From Chloroflexota bacterium (lineage in GTDB: Bacteria; Chloroflexota; Limnocylindria; Limnocylindrales; CSP1-4), in NCBI GenBank assembly GCA_015661135.1, contig JACVXW010000074.1, positions 1-17,820 on the forward strand: DNA of 17,820 nucleotides, written 5' to 3'. Below the pieces are notes generated by a model, which was not told the DNA's origin, searched no databases, and saw nothing but the letters and a program-made list of their open reading frames with translations. This document shows, in pieces, positions 1 to 6,747 of this stretch. How positions within the stretch are numbered: position 1 is the stretch's first letter; every line of letters starts with the position of its first letter. Both the position numbers and the translations under genes were made by a program.

Positions 1-879
1 GTAGGTCACGAAGCCCTCGGTCAGGATCAGCAGGTTCCGGCACTGCTCCGCGAGCGCGTCGTCGTTCATGGCCAGCCAGCCGCCGATGTTGGCGAGGCCG
101 TCCTTCTTGGCCGACATGGTCATTCCGTCGGCGAGCGACGCGATCTCTCGGACGATGTCCGGGATGGAACGGTCAGCCTGCCCGGGCTCCCGGAGCTTGA
201 TGAACCAGGCGTTCTCGGCGAACCGGCAACCGTCGAGAAAGAGCGGCACGCCGTGGCTATCGCAGACGGCGCGCACCGCCCGGAGATTCTCGAGCGAGAC
301 GGGCTGGCCACCGCCCGAGTTGTTCGTGATCGTCACGAACACCACCGGCACGGAGCCGCGCCGCTCGGCCAGGAACGCGTCCAGCGCCCCGACATCCATG
401 TTGCCCTTGAACGGGTGAATCGCTGCCGGATCCCGGCCCTCCGCGATCACGAAGTCCACCGCCTCGGCGCCCGTCGCCTCCACGTTGGCCCGGGTCGTGT
501 CGAAGTGGGTGTTGTTCGGGATCGCCTTGCCCGGTCCACCGATGACCGAGAACAGGATCTTCTCGGCCGCGCGGCCCTGGTGGGTCGGGATGACGTGTTT
601 GAACGGAAAGAGGGTCTGGACGCCCTCGAGGAAGGCGAACCACGATGGGGAGCCGGCGTATGACTCGTCGCCGTGCTGGATCGCGGCCCACTGGTCGCGC
701 GACATCGCCCCGGTCCCGCTGTCGGTGAGTAGATCGATGAGCACGTCACTCGCGCGGAGGTTGAACAGGTTGAATCCGGCGACCTCGAGGGCGTGCTCGC
801 GCTCCTCGACGGTCGTCATCCGGACCGGCTCCACCGAATGGATCCGGAACGGCTCAACGATCGTCTTCCAGCGGTCCAC
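1..879 (-). CDS. tnaA: Tryptophanase (TnaA-like beta-eliminating lyase), 3' end beyond window
   Basis: The reading frame runs from GTG at 879 to the window edge: 293 residues of a family usually about 460-470 long. It is a fold-I PLP enzyme that cleaves L-tryptophan to indole, pyruvate and ammonia. Visible family motifs are EPFRI near residue 9, LIDLLTDSGTGAMS near 48, PTHQGRAAE near 98, GGQPVSLENLRAV and SAKKDGLANIGG. In the last motif the second lysine, about residue 259, is the expected Schiff-base lysine. Tyrosine phenol-lyase is the close alternative. The residue that is Thr124 in that enzyme and Asp133 in E. coli TnaA is Asp here (HFDTTRA), which favours tryptophanase. The start was chosen because a TACGCT -10 hexamer lies exactly 6 nt upstream. 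That leaves no room for a TnaC-type leader peptide, so classical tna attenuation is not expected. Confidence 0.9.
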   Translation of the reverse strand, partial: MDRWKTIVEPFRIHSVEPVRMTTVEEREHALEVAGFNLFNLRASDVLIDLLTDSGTGAMSRDQWAAIQHGDESYAGSPSWFAFLEGVQTLFPFKHVIPTHQGRAAEKILFSVIGGPGKAIPNNTHFDTTRANVEATGAEAVDFVIAEGRDPAAIHPFKGNMDVGALDAFLAERRGSVPVVFVTITNNSGGGQPVSLENLRAVRAVCDSHGVPLFLDGCRFAENAWFIKLREPGQADRSIPDIVREIASLADGMTMSAKKDGLANIGGWLAMNDDALAEQCRNLLILTEGFVTY

Positions 880-885
880 GGCGAC

Positions 886-891
886 AGCGTA
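886..891 (-). promoter_or_regulatory. -10 hexamer TACGCT of tnaA (leaderless)
   Basis: TACGCT is followed by 6 nt and then the GTG start of tryptophanase. No Shine-Dalgarno sequence is present and no clear -35 box is visible. The spacing matches that of six other genes in this window, which supports a leaderless transcript. Confidence 0.5.
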
Positions 892-929
892 GCCCAGGAA
901 CGACTGCCCGATCGGCCGTCTGGCGTGCG

Positions 930-1880
930 TCAGCCGCGCACGACCGCGATGATCCGGCGGACGGCCTCCACCACGAGGTCCGGTCGGTCGAACTGGACCA
1001 TGTGACCGGCTCCCCACGCGATCGTGAGGGTGACTTGGCCGGGCGACAGCGCCTCGTATCCCGCGGCGACCGCGGCGGCGATCCGCTCATTCGTGGCGGT
1101 GTCGAGACGGTGGTCGAACCTCGGTGCGATGACGACCTCCACCGGGAGCCCCTTGACCCGCGCGTTCGCGAGCTGCGCCCGGCTGCGGTCCACATCCGTC
1201 CCCTCGACCGATGCGACCTGACCCCATAGACGGGCGGTGTCGCCGACGTACTCATCTCGAAGCGGCCCCAGGAGGGGCAGCACCCGCCCGTCGAAGATGT
1301 CCGGGTCGAAGCCGTCGACCAGGACGAGCCCCACGACGTCCCCGGCCACGCGGGTTGCGTGGACGCGCGCGATTACGGTTCCCAGGGAGTGGCCGACGAG
1401 GACGTACGGCGGCCGCTCACCGGCCGCGACGAGGACCAAGTCGAGCTCGTCGGACATCCCGGCCAGGTCCGTCGCGGAGCCGCCGTCGCTCCGACCGCGC
1501 CCGGTTCGGTCGTAGCTGCACGTTCGAGTCATGGTCGCCAGTTCGTCGTGGACCGGGCTCCATGTCGCGCTGTCCGAGCCCATGCCCGCCTCGAGGACGA
1601 GCGTCGGCGAGCCCTCACCGCGGCAGTCGATGTACAGGGCGTGACCGGGCCGAATTTCGATCTGCTGGCCCTGGGCGACAGAGGCCACGGAACCGGCGTA
1701 GCGGAGCCAAATCGCCGTGACGCCGCCGCGGGCAAGGTCGATTGCAACGGCGAGGGCGAGCCCGATGCCGATCGCCAAGAGGAGTCGTGCGAACCACCAC
1801 CTCCGACCACGTTGCTGGCCCCGTGGAGGTTCGTCGCGCGGCTCGGACGTCGGCGGCGGTGAGCCCCGAAGCGTGGTCAT
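930..1880 (-). CDS. Membrane-anchored alpha/beta hydrolase
   Basis: This is an alpha/beta-hydrolase fold enzyme of unknown substrate, 316 residues from the ATG at 1880. A longer form of 322 residues could begin at GTG 1898. Numbering from the longer form, one hydrophobic helix spans about 36-54 after a basic, proline-rich tail, so it is probably anchored with the enzyme outside the membrane. The nucleophile elbow is GHSLG with Ser171. An oxyanion-type segment LEAGMGSDS is near 102-110, SYDRTGRGRS is near 128-137, and the catalytic histidine is probably His299 in GAGHMVQFDRPD. The acid residue is not obvious. The ATG at 1880 is preferred because a TACGGT -10 element lies 6 nt upstream of it. 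The gene ends 50 bp before tnaA, which has its own promoter, so the two need not be one operon. Confidence 0.85.
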   Translation of the reverse strand: MTTLRGSPPPTSEPRDEPPRGQQRGRRWWFARLLLAIGIGLALAVAIDLARGGVTAIWLRYAGSVASVAQGQQIEIRPGHALYIDCRGEGSPTLVLEAGMGSDSATWSPVHDELATMTRTCSYDRTGRGRSDGGSATDLAGMSDELDLVLVAAGERPPYVLVGHSLGTVIARVHATRVAGDVVGLVLVDGFDPDIFDGRVLPLLGPLRDEYVGDTARLWGQVASVEGTDVDRSRAQLANARVKGLPVEVVIAPRFDHRLDTATNERIAAAVAAGYEALSPGQVTLTIAWGAGHMVQFDRPDLVVEAVRRIIAVVRG

Positions 1881-1886
1881 CGGCCA

Positions 1887-1892
1887 ACCGTA
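1887..1892 (-). promoter_or_regulatory. -10 hexamer TACGGT of the alpha/beta hydrolase
   Basis: TACGGT, then TGGCCG, then ATG: the same 6-nt gap as at tnaA, DUF2277 and fdhD. It selects the internal ATG over the upstream GTG, which would lie within or upstream of the promoter. Confidence 0.45.
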
Positions 1893-1926
1893 CCCCACCC
1901 CGACTTCATCATCGATCGTACGGCTG

Positions 1927-1959
1927 GCGGGCGGTCAGTCTGGGCTCGAGACCGCCCGC
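1927..1959 (-). terminator. Strong hairpin after the channel-like gene
   Basis: Positions 1927-1936 (GCGGGCGGTC) and 1950-1959 (GACCGCCCGC) form a perfect 10-bp stem with a 13-nt loop. It lies 4 nt beyond the TAA stop of the channel-like gene. No T-tract follows on the minus strand, so it is a GC-type hairpin terminator or 3'-end stabiliser rather than a canonical intrinsic terminator. Confidence 0.6.
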
Positions 1960-1963
1960 AGCC

Positions 1964-3058
1964 TTAGCCGGCGTCGCCGGGAGTCGGCCCGAAGCGGCCG
2001 AACTCATCTCGCTCCGGCCAGCCGTTCCAGAGCGCCTCGGGTGCCAGCACCAGGCGCGACAGCGCGAGCAGCGGGCGATCGTAGTTCACCCGCCAGCCGT
2101 TGAAGTTGAGGAAGGCGGCGTCGCGGTCCGGGCGGAGCGGCACGCCGGCGGCTTCCAGCTCCGCCGCCACCGCATCGAACTTCTCGCGCGTCACGCTCGT
2201 GGGGTCGGTGATGGCCGGCGACGCGTCGTAGCGGATGCCGAAGAAGTCCGAGATCCGCTGCAGGGCGAGGTACCCTGCGCGGATGGTCAGGTCGGCCTGG
2301 ACGTCTCGTGGCACGTCGAGCAGCGACCTTGTGAGGGCCGCGGCGTCGAGCACGGCCCCGGCCGCGACGATCCACGAATGCTCCGGCTGGGCCGATCGAT
2401 AGAACGCCAGGGCCGACAGCGTCGTATGGGACTCCTCGACCTCGGCGAACCAGGTCTCCCAGCGCTGCCACTCATGGGCCAGGACGTCGAACCGGCCGAG
2501 CCGGTGGTAGCGGATGAGCATCGCCGCGGCGGAGGCCGGCCGATCCGCCCGGACCTCGAGGAGGTTCACCTCCAGCTCGCGTCGGGCGAACGCGGCGTAC
2601 ATCGTGGGGAGATAGCCGACGAGAAGCGCCGCCAGGCCGAGCCCGCTGATGGCCTCGATGAAGGTCAGGACCGTCTCCAGGCCACCCTTCGGCGTCGCGA
2701 AACCGAGCGTCAGGAGCGATGACCCCGATAGCCGTATAGCGTCGCCGACCGAACGGGATCCAAGGCCCCAGTACATCGCGGCGAAGCCGACCAGGACGAG
2801 AACGAGCCAGGTCACGACGAGGATCGATAGGGCGATCGGGGCGTAGTAGGCGAAGATCCGATCCCGATCGCGGTACGGCCGGTCCTTGGGCGCCAGCAGG
2901 TTGAAGATGCGCCGCAGTTCCCGGAAGACGAACCCCACGATCGCGTCGCGGGCGCCGCGCGGCAGGATGAATGCCCGGACTGCGGACAGGAGCGTCCGGG
3001 CCACGATGGCCGCGCCGGCGACGAATACGAGCGCCTGAAGGATCGACTGGATCGGCAA
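1964..3058 (-). CDS. Ion channel-like two-pore-helix membrane protein with C-terminal cytosolic domain
   Basis: The protein has 364 residues. Hydrophobic segments lie at about 5-22, 73-96 and 127-152. Between the last two is a re-entrant-loop candidate, GSSLLTLGFATPKG (112-125). It resembles the pore helix and filter of 2TM potassium channels (pfam07885 type), but the filter reads TLGF instead of TVGYGD. The basic linker at 48-68 and the roughly 210-residue soluble C-terminus appear cytosolic. The C-terminus is rich in aromatic and acidic residues and contains the motif FLNFNGWRVNYDRPLL near its end. Ion selectivity cannot be read from this sequence. The start is TTG at 3058, supported by GGAGG at 3069-3073 with a 10-nt gap, so this gene is not leaderless. 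It is divergent from DUF2277 with 61 bp between starts and has a hairpin just after its stop. Confidence 0.7.
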   Translation of the reverse strand: MPIQSILQALVFVAGAAIVARTLLSAVRAFILPRGARDAIVGFVFRELRRIFNLLAPKDRPYRDRDRIFAYYAPIALSILVVTWLVLVLVGFAAMYWGLGSRSVGDAIRLSGSSLLTLGFATPKGGLETVLTFIEAISGLGLAALLVGYLPTMYAAFARRELEVNLLEVRADRPASAAAMLIRYHRLGRFDVLAHEWQRWETWFAEVEESHTTLSALAFYRSAQPEHSWIVAAGAVLDAAALTRSLLDVPRDVQADLTIRAGYLALQRISDFFGIRYDASPAITDPTSVTREKFDAVAAELEAAGVPLRPDRDAAFLNFNGWRVNYDRPLLALSRLVLAPEALWNGWPERDEFGRFGPTPGDAG

Positions 3059-3107
3059 CGACGCCTGGCCTCCTGCGGCGGTGGGAGCGCGAGCGTACCC
3101 GAGGCGC

Positions 3108-3113
3108 TACCCT
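3108..3113 (+). promoter_or_regulatory. -10 hexamer TACCCT of the DUF2277-decarboxylase operon
   Basis: TACCCT, then CCCGCC, then ATG at 3120. The 6-nt gap leaves no ribosome binding site, so the first gene of this operon is probably translated from a leaderless mRNA. Confidence 0.5.
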
Positions 3114-3119
3114 CCCGCC

Positions 3120-3404
3120 ATGTGCCGAAGCATCAAGACCCTCCGTCGGTCCGAGACGGCGACCACAACCGGTGAGATCGAGGCAGCCGCGCGGCAGTAC
3201 GTGCGGAAAGTGAGCGGGTACCGCGTCCCGTCGGCGCGCAACCAGGCCGTCTTCAACGGCGCGATCGAGGAGATTGCCGCGGCATCCCGGCGCCTCCTGG
3301 AGGCGTTCGCCGTGGACGTGGAGACGGGTCCGGACCGCTGGACGCCGCGGGCTCACGCTGCATCGGTGGCTTCGGCCGAGGGGCCGTCAACGATCCGTGG
3401 CTGA
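3120..3404 (+). CDS. DUF2277 family protein
   Basis: This is a small soluble protein of 94 residues that matches DUF2277. It begins MCRSIKTLR, has alternating charged helices, and carries the block EIEAAARQYVRKVSGYR followed by PSARNQAVFNGAIEEIA. The conserved cysteine is residue 2. Its function is not known. The tail after about residue 70 is low-complexity and looks like an extension. The ATG fits both the family N-terminus and a -10 element 6 nt upstream. The last 8 bp overlap the start of the PLP decarboxylase, so translation is probably coupled and the two may act together. Confidence 0.85.
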   Translation: MCRSIKTLRRSETATTTGEIEAAARQYVRKVSGYRVPSARNQAVFNGAIEEIAAASRRLLEAFAVDVETGPDRWTPRAHAASVASAEGPSTIRG

Positions 3405-4674
3405 GGCCACGGCGCCGCCGAACCTCGCCTCGCCCACGACCGCAGCACCCGACTGGTGGATCCGCCCCGGCCTCGACGTCGTCGAGGGCAGGCTCCAGAT
3501 TGCCGGCCGGGACGCCGAGCACCTCGCCCGCGAGCACGGAACCCCGCTCTACGTCTACGACCTCGAGCGGTTTCGTGAGAACGCGCGGCGGTTCCAGGCG
3601 GCCCTCGCCACGACCGGGATCCCGTACAGGCTCCGCTTCGCGATGAAGGCGAACCCTGATCCGAAGGTGCTCGCCGCCTTCCGCGCGCTCGGCGCGCCCG
3701 GGTCGCCGGAGAGCGTGGGCATCGATGCCTGCTCGCCCGGCGAGGTCACCCGGGCTCTCGAGTGTGGGTTCCTGCCCGACGAGATCAGCTACACGGGCAC
3801 CAATGTTTCGAACCGCGACCTTGACGTGATCCTCGCGGCGGACGGCCTCCGCCTGAACCTTGACGCGATCTCGCAGATCGAGCGGGTGGGGCGCCGCGCC
3901 CCCGGTCGGACCATCGGGATCCGGGTCAATCCGGCGGCGGGCGCCGGGTATCACGCCGGCCTCGAATACTCAGGTGAGCGGCCGACGAAGTTCGGGATCT
4001 ACGAGGATCGGCTGGACGAGGCGGCGGACGCGGCGGCCCGCCACGGATTGACGATCGACACGGTCCACTTCCATGCCGGCTCCGGCTGGCTGGAGCAGGG
4101 GCTGCCGGCGTTCGAGCGTGCGCTCGAGGCGGCCGCCCGCATGACACGGCGCCTGATGGACCGCGGCTGCCCGATCCGGGAGGTCAACGTGGGCGGAGGA
4201 CTCGGCGCGCCGGGGCGCGGCAGCGAGATCCCGGTTGATCTCGAGGCCTACGCGGCGGTCCTCGCCCGGCACCTCGGGCCGCTCGGCGTGACCGTCGCCT
4301 GTGAGCCGGGCGATCACCTGGGCCGCGACGCGGGTCTGCTGCTCGCGGAAGTGGTCACCGTGGAGGATCGCGGCGGCGCCCGTTTCGTCGGCCTGGATGC
4401 CGGCTGGAACGTCAACTGTGGCTACTTCATCTACGGCTTCCTCCAGGAGATCGTCCCGTGCCACGACCCGCTCGCCGATCGGACCTGGACCGTTGGCGTC
4501 GCCGGCCACATCAACGAGGGCCACGACCTTTTCGCCGAGGACTACCCATTCCCGCCGGTCGCGGAGGGCGACATCGTGGCGATCCTCGGCACGGGTTCGT
4601 ACAGCGAGGCGATGAGCTCGACGCACTGCCTCCGCCCGATCCCCCCGGCGATCCACCTCGCGCGTCGCGACTGA
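3397..4674 (+). CDS. Fold-III PLP-dependent decarboxylase (diaminopimelate/ornithine decarboxylase family), substrate unknown
   Basis: The protein has 425 residues, typical of the LysA-like family. An alanine-racemase-fold barrel carries the PLP lysine Lys84 in RFAMKANPDPKVL, HFHAGSG at 224-230 with His226, the phosphate-binding loop GGGLGAP at 266-272 and CEPGDHLGRDAG at 302-313. A beta domain ends in GTGSYSEAMSSTHCLRP with Tyr402 as the PLP-contacting tyrosine. The usual C-terminal catalytic Cys-Glu pair (GPxCESxD in LysA) aligns with HINEGHD, so the cysteine is replaced by Asn373 while Glu374 remains. This argues against a plain diaminopimelate decarboxylase and for another amino-acid or carrier-bound substrate, or altered activity. 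The start GTG lies inside the DUF2277 end (8-bp overlap). No other lysine biosynthesis gene is in the window. Confidence 0.8.
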   Translation: MAEATAPPNLASPTTAAPDWWIRPGLDVVEGRLQIAGRDAEHLAREHGTPLYVYDLERFRENARRFQAALATTGIPYRLRFAMKANPDPKVLAAFRALGAPGSPESVGIDACSPGEVTRALECGFLPDEISYTGTNVSNRDLDVILAADGLRLNLDAISQIERVGRRAPGRTIGIRVNPAAGAGYHAGLEYSGERPTKFGIYEDRLDEAADAAARHGLTIDTVHFHAGSGWLEQGLPAFERALEAAARMTRRLMDRGCPIREVNVGGGLGAPGRGSEIPVDLEAYAAVLARHLGPLGVTVACEPGDHLGRDAGLLLAEVVTVEDRGGARFVGLDAGWNVNCGYFIYGFLQEIVPCHDPLADRTWTVGVAGHINEGHDLFAEDYPFPPVAEGDIVAILGTGSYSEAMSSTHCLRPIPPAIHLARRD

Positions 4675-4689
4675 CCTCGCCGCCGGGCC

Positions 4690-4727
4690 GGGTCGCCGTC
4701 AGGCCCTCGTTGGGTCGCCGTCGGGCC
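4690..4727. repeat. 16-bp direct repeat upstream of the Asp-box gene promoter
   Basis: GGGTCGCCGTCRGGCC occurs at 4690-4705 and 4712-4727, with a 22-bp period and one difference. The second copy sits where a -35 element or regulator would be relative to the TAGACT at 4746. A tandem operator is possible; chance repetition in GC-rich DNA is not excluded. Confidence 0.45.
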
Positions 4728-4745
4728 GCAACGACACTCGTGTAG

Positions 4746-4751
4746 TAGACT
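4746..4751 (+). promoter_or_regulatory. -10 hexamer TAGACT before a short upstream ORF
   Basis: TAGACT, then CCCGCC, then GTG at 4758. The 6-nt gap is identical to that before DUF2277, even to the CCCGCC spacer. It points to the GTG of the short ORF rather than to the downstream Asp-box protein as the first codon of the transcript. Confidence 0.5.
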
Positions 4752-4757
4752 CCCGCC

Positions 4758-4823
4758 GTGTCGACCTCGGCGCCGCATCTCGAAGCTGGCACCGTGCGAG
4801 GCGATGAGCGGTGCGGCAGGTGA
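4758..4823 (+). CDS. 21-codon upstream ORF, possible leader peptide
   Basis: A GTG six nt after a TAGACT promoter element opens a 21-codon frame that ends in TGA at 4821-4823. The peptide begins with VSTSAPHLE and ends with DERCGR. Its stop overlaps the probable GTG start of the next gene as GTGA. I recognise no family. It could be a leader peptide that couples translation to the membrane protein downstream, or it could mark an early frameshift in that gene. The placement against the promoter is the only strong evidence for it. Confidence 0.4.
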   Translation: MSTSAPHLEAGTVRGDERCGR

Positions 4824-5764
4824 CACGCCGCCACCAGCAGAATCGGTCTGCCGTTAGGCGACCCGCTCCCGGCCGACCCGCAACCGCGCGCCCCGCGTCC
4901 GTCGCCGCCGCTTCCACGCGGCCCGGCCGGACCTGGCTCCTCGCGGGTTCGGTCATCGGGTTTGTCGCCCTCGGTGTGGGCGTCTTCCTCATGTCTCGAG
5001 GGTCGGACGGCGCCGCGGGCGCCTGGAGCCGTCTCGGGACCGAGGACGTTCATTCACTTGCGTTCGTGGCCGACGACCCGAACCGGCTGCTGTTCGGTCA
5101 CCACGGCGGCATCCTGGCTTCGGCCGATGGTGGCAGGAGCTGGCAGCCGCTCGGCACGCGCTCCGATGCTATGGGCATGGGTCCGGCGGCCGATGGATCC
5201 ATTGTGATCGCCGGGCACGAGGTGTTCGCCGAGAGTCGCGACGAAGGCCGGACCTGGCAGGACATCCCGGCGGCGCTGCCGAGCCTGGACATCCATGGTT
5301 TCACCCGCGACCCGGGCGACCCCGCCCGGATGTGGGCGTACATCGCGACCGGCGGCCTCTGGGAGAGCCGCGACACCGGTCGGACGTGGGAGCAGGTCGT
5401 GCAGGACAACGTCCTCCTGCCCGTCGCGGTCAACGGACCTTCGGGCCCGCGCCTGTTCGGCCTGACCGCCGGCGGCCTCGCGACCTCCACCGACGGCGGC
5501 CGGACCTGGGGCATCATCGGCGGCCCGGAGATCTACCCGATCGCGAGCCTCGCGGCAACGACTGATGGATCAGTGCTGGTTGCCGGTGGCCCGACGGGCC
5601 TGGCCCGCTCCGCCGATGGCGGCGCGACGTGGTCGAAGCTGCCGTTCGAGGGCCAGCCACTTGCTATCGCGCTCACGGGCGATGGTCGTACGATCGCCAT
5701 GGTGACGATCGAGACGGACTTCTTCCGCTCCGACGACGGCGGCCTGACCTGGCCGGCGCCATGA
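4820..5764 (+). CDS. Membrane-anchored Asp-box (BNR/sialidase-like) beta-propeller protein
   Basis: The protein has 314 residues from the GTG at 4820; a second GTG at 4811 is possible. A basic, Ala/Pro-rich N-tail precedes one membrane helix at about 39-58, after which the chain is probably extracellular. Six Asp-box motifs of the form S-x-D-x-G-x-T/S-W recur about every 40 residues: near 101, 139, 183, 223, 264 and 304. They predict a beta-propeller as in sialidase or Ycf48-like proteins. Sialidase catalytic residues are not evident, so glycosidase activity should not be assumed; a binding or assembly role is as likely. The stop overlaps the ATG of the BlaI remnant (ATGA), which places it in the same operon. 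Confidence 0.75.
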   Translation: MTRRHQQNRSAVRRPAPGRPATARPASVAAASTRPGRTWLLAGSVIGFVALGVGVFLMSRGSDGAAGAWSRLGTEDVHSLAFVADDPNRLLFGHHGGILASADGGRSWQPLGTRSDAMGMGPAADGSIVIAGHEVFAESRDEGRTWQDIPAALPSLDIHGFTRDPGDPARMWAYIATGGLWESRDTGRTWEQVVQDNVLLPVAVNGPSGPRLFGLTAGGLATSTDGGRTWGIIGGPEIYPIASLAATTDGSVLVAGGPTGLARSADGGATWSKLPFEGQPLAIALTGDGRTIAMVTIETDFFRSDDGGLTWPAP

Positions 5765-6094
5765 CGCGCAACCCCACATTCGAGGACGTCCTCGGCCCCC
5801 TTGCCGCGGCAATCGTCCGCGAGGTTGCCCGACCATGCCTACACCACGATCATGACCGTGATGGGCCGCCTGCACGAACGGGGCGTACTCACCCGCGAGC
5901 GGCGCGGCCGTCAGTTCGTCTACCGGGCCAGTGCCCCGGAAGCGGACCTCGTGGACCAGCTCAGCCGGCAGGCCGTGGATCGGCTGGTGGACCGCTACGG
6001 GACGGCCGCCCTCCGGCATTTCGCAGTCCGGCTGGCGGATCTCGATGCCGCGACCCGGGAACGCCTGGTCGCCCTGGCCGAGGAGCCGGGCTGA
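5761..6094 (+). pseudogene. BlaI/MecI/CopY-family repressor, frameshifted with internal deletion
   Basis: From the ATG at 5761 the frame reads a BlaI-like N-terminus (LGPLAAAIVREV), but this frame soon loses homology. The rest of the family is in the next frame from about 5825: LPDHAYTTIMTVMGRLHERGVL, the recognition helix and wing RERRGRQFVYRA, and the C-terminal dimer helices. A normal BlaI has about 20 more residues between the N-terminal block and AYTT. The 334-bp span is not a multiple of three, so an out-of-frame deletion near 5815-5830 is the simplest reading. Initiation at TTG 5801 would give a 97-residue protein without the first DNA-binding helices. A sequencing or assembly error is possible. 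The gene overlaps its neighbours on both sides (ATGA and TGATG). Confidence 0.7.
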
Positions 6095-6734
6095 TGAACG
6101 GTCGCTTGAACGGGGGCGTCGGGGCGATGGTCGCGCTCGCGCTCGGATCGCTGGCCCTCTGCATTGCCCTCGGGAGCCTCATCGGAACCGATCCGATGCT
6201 CGTCTTCGAGCTTGGTACCTCTGGCGTCGCCCTGGCCTGGGCCGGGCTGGCGCTCCGCGAGCTCCTCGAGGGCCGGCGCGTGGCGGCGGCGCTATTGGTG
6301 GACGCGCGTGACGTCACGCTCTTCGACGTGCCCTGCTCGGTCACTCCCGGGCTCGGCACGGACGCAGTCGTCGTCGGGTTCCTGCGCCCCCGGATCTTCG
6401 TGGGCACCGCGCTGATCGGGGCACTCGCCACCGATGAGCTCCGGGCGGTGATCCATCACGAGGACCATCACCGTCGGACCCGCGCACCGTTGCGGGCCGC
6501 GGCGCTGGCCGGGTGGCTGCGTCTGCTCGTGCGAGCGCCATCGCCCGGGCACTGCTCAAGGGGGACATGAGCGCCCGGCCCATCGCTTTCTCGTACGCTG
6601 CCGATCGACGGGTGGGGGTTCTGCTTGACCGCGCCGCGGGGCTGCAGGTCGCCTCCGACCCTCGATTGCCCGTGGAATGGCTCCCGGTCGTGCTGCTGAC
6701 CGGGTTCGTCCTGGCCTGTCACATCGGGATCTGA
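6094..6734 (+). pseudogene. M56 (BlaR1-type) membrane metallopeptidase, frameshifted with internal deletion
   Basis: The ATG at 6094 overlaps the BlaI stop. The first frame gives two or three hydrophobic segments, then FLRPRIFVGTALIGAL and the zinc protease motif HHEDHH (HExxH) in ELRAVIHHEDHHRR, as in M56 peptidases. After about 6530 this frame turns to nonsense and stops at 6570. The family C-terminus resumes in another frame from about 6530 to 6734 (ARALLKGD, RPIAFSYAADRRVGVLLDR, then a last membrane helix). About 40 residues, including the expected downstream zinc-ligand region, are absent. The gene appears inactivated, like its BlaI partner. These pairs normally sense envelope stress, beta-lactams or metal. 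Confidence 0.65.
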
Positions 6735-6747
6735 TCCGGGTCGGCGC

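Noticed and set aside
1..879. Tyrosine phenol-lyase instead of tryptophanase
   Set aside because: Several blocks resemble that enzyme, but the substrate-discriminating threonine is Asp, as in tryptophanase. The C-terminal specificity residues are outside the window, so some doubt remains.
1211..2722. Long plus-strand open frames opposite the hydrolase and channel genes
   Set aside because: They are Arg/Pro-rich antisense shadows typical of high-GC DNA. The minus-strand frames have clear domains, membrane helices and start signals.
5801..6094. Intact short BlaI gene from TTG 5801
   Set aside because: The frame lacks the first DNA-binding helices, and family sequence for the N-terminus is present upstream in another frame, coupled by ATGA to the preceding gene.
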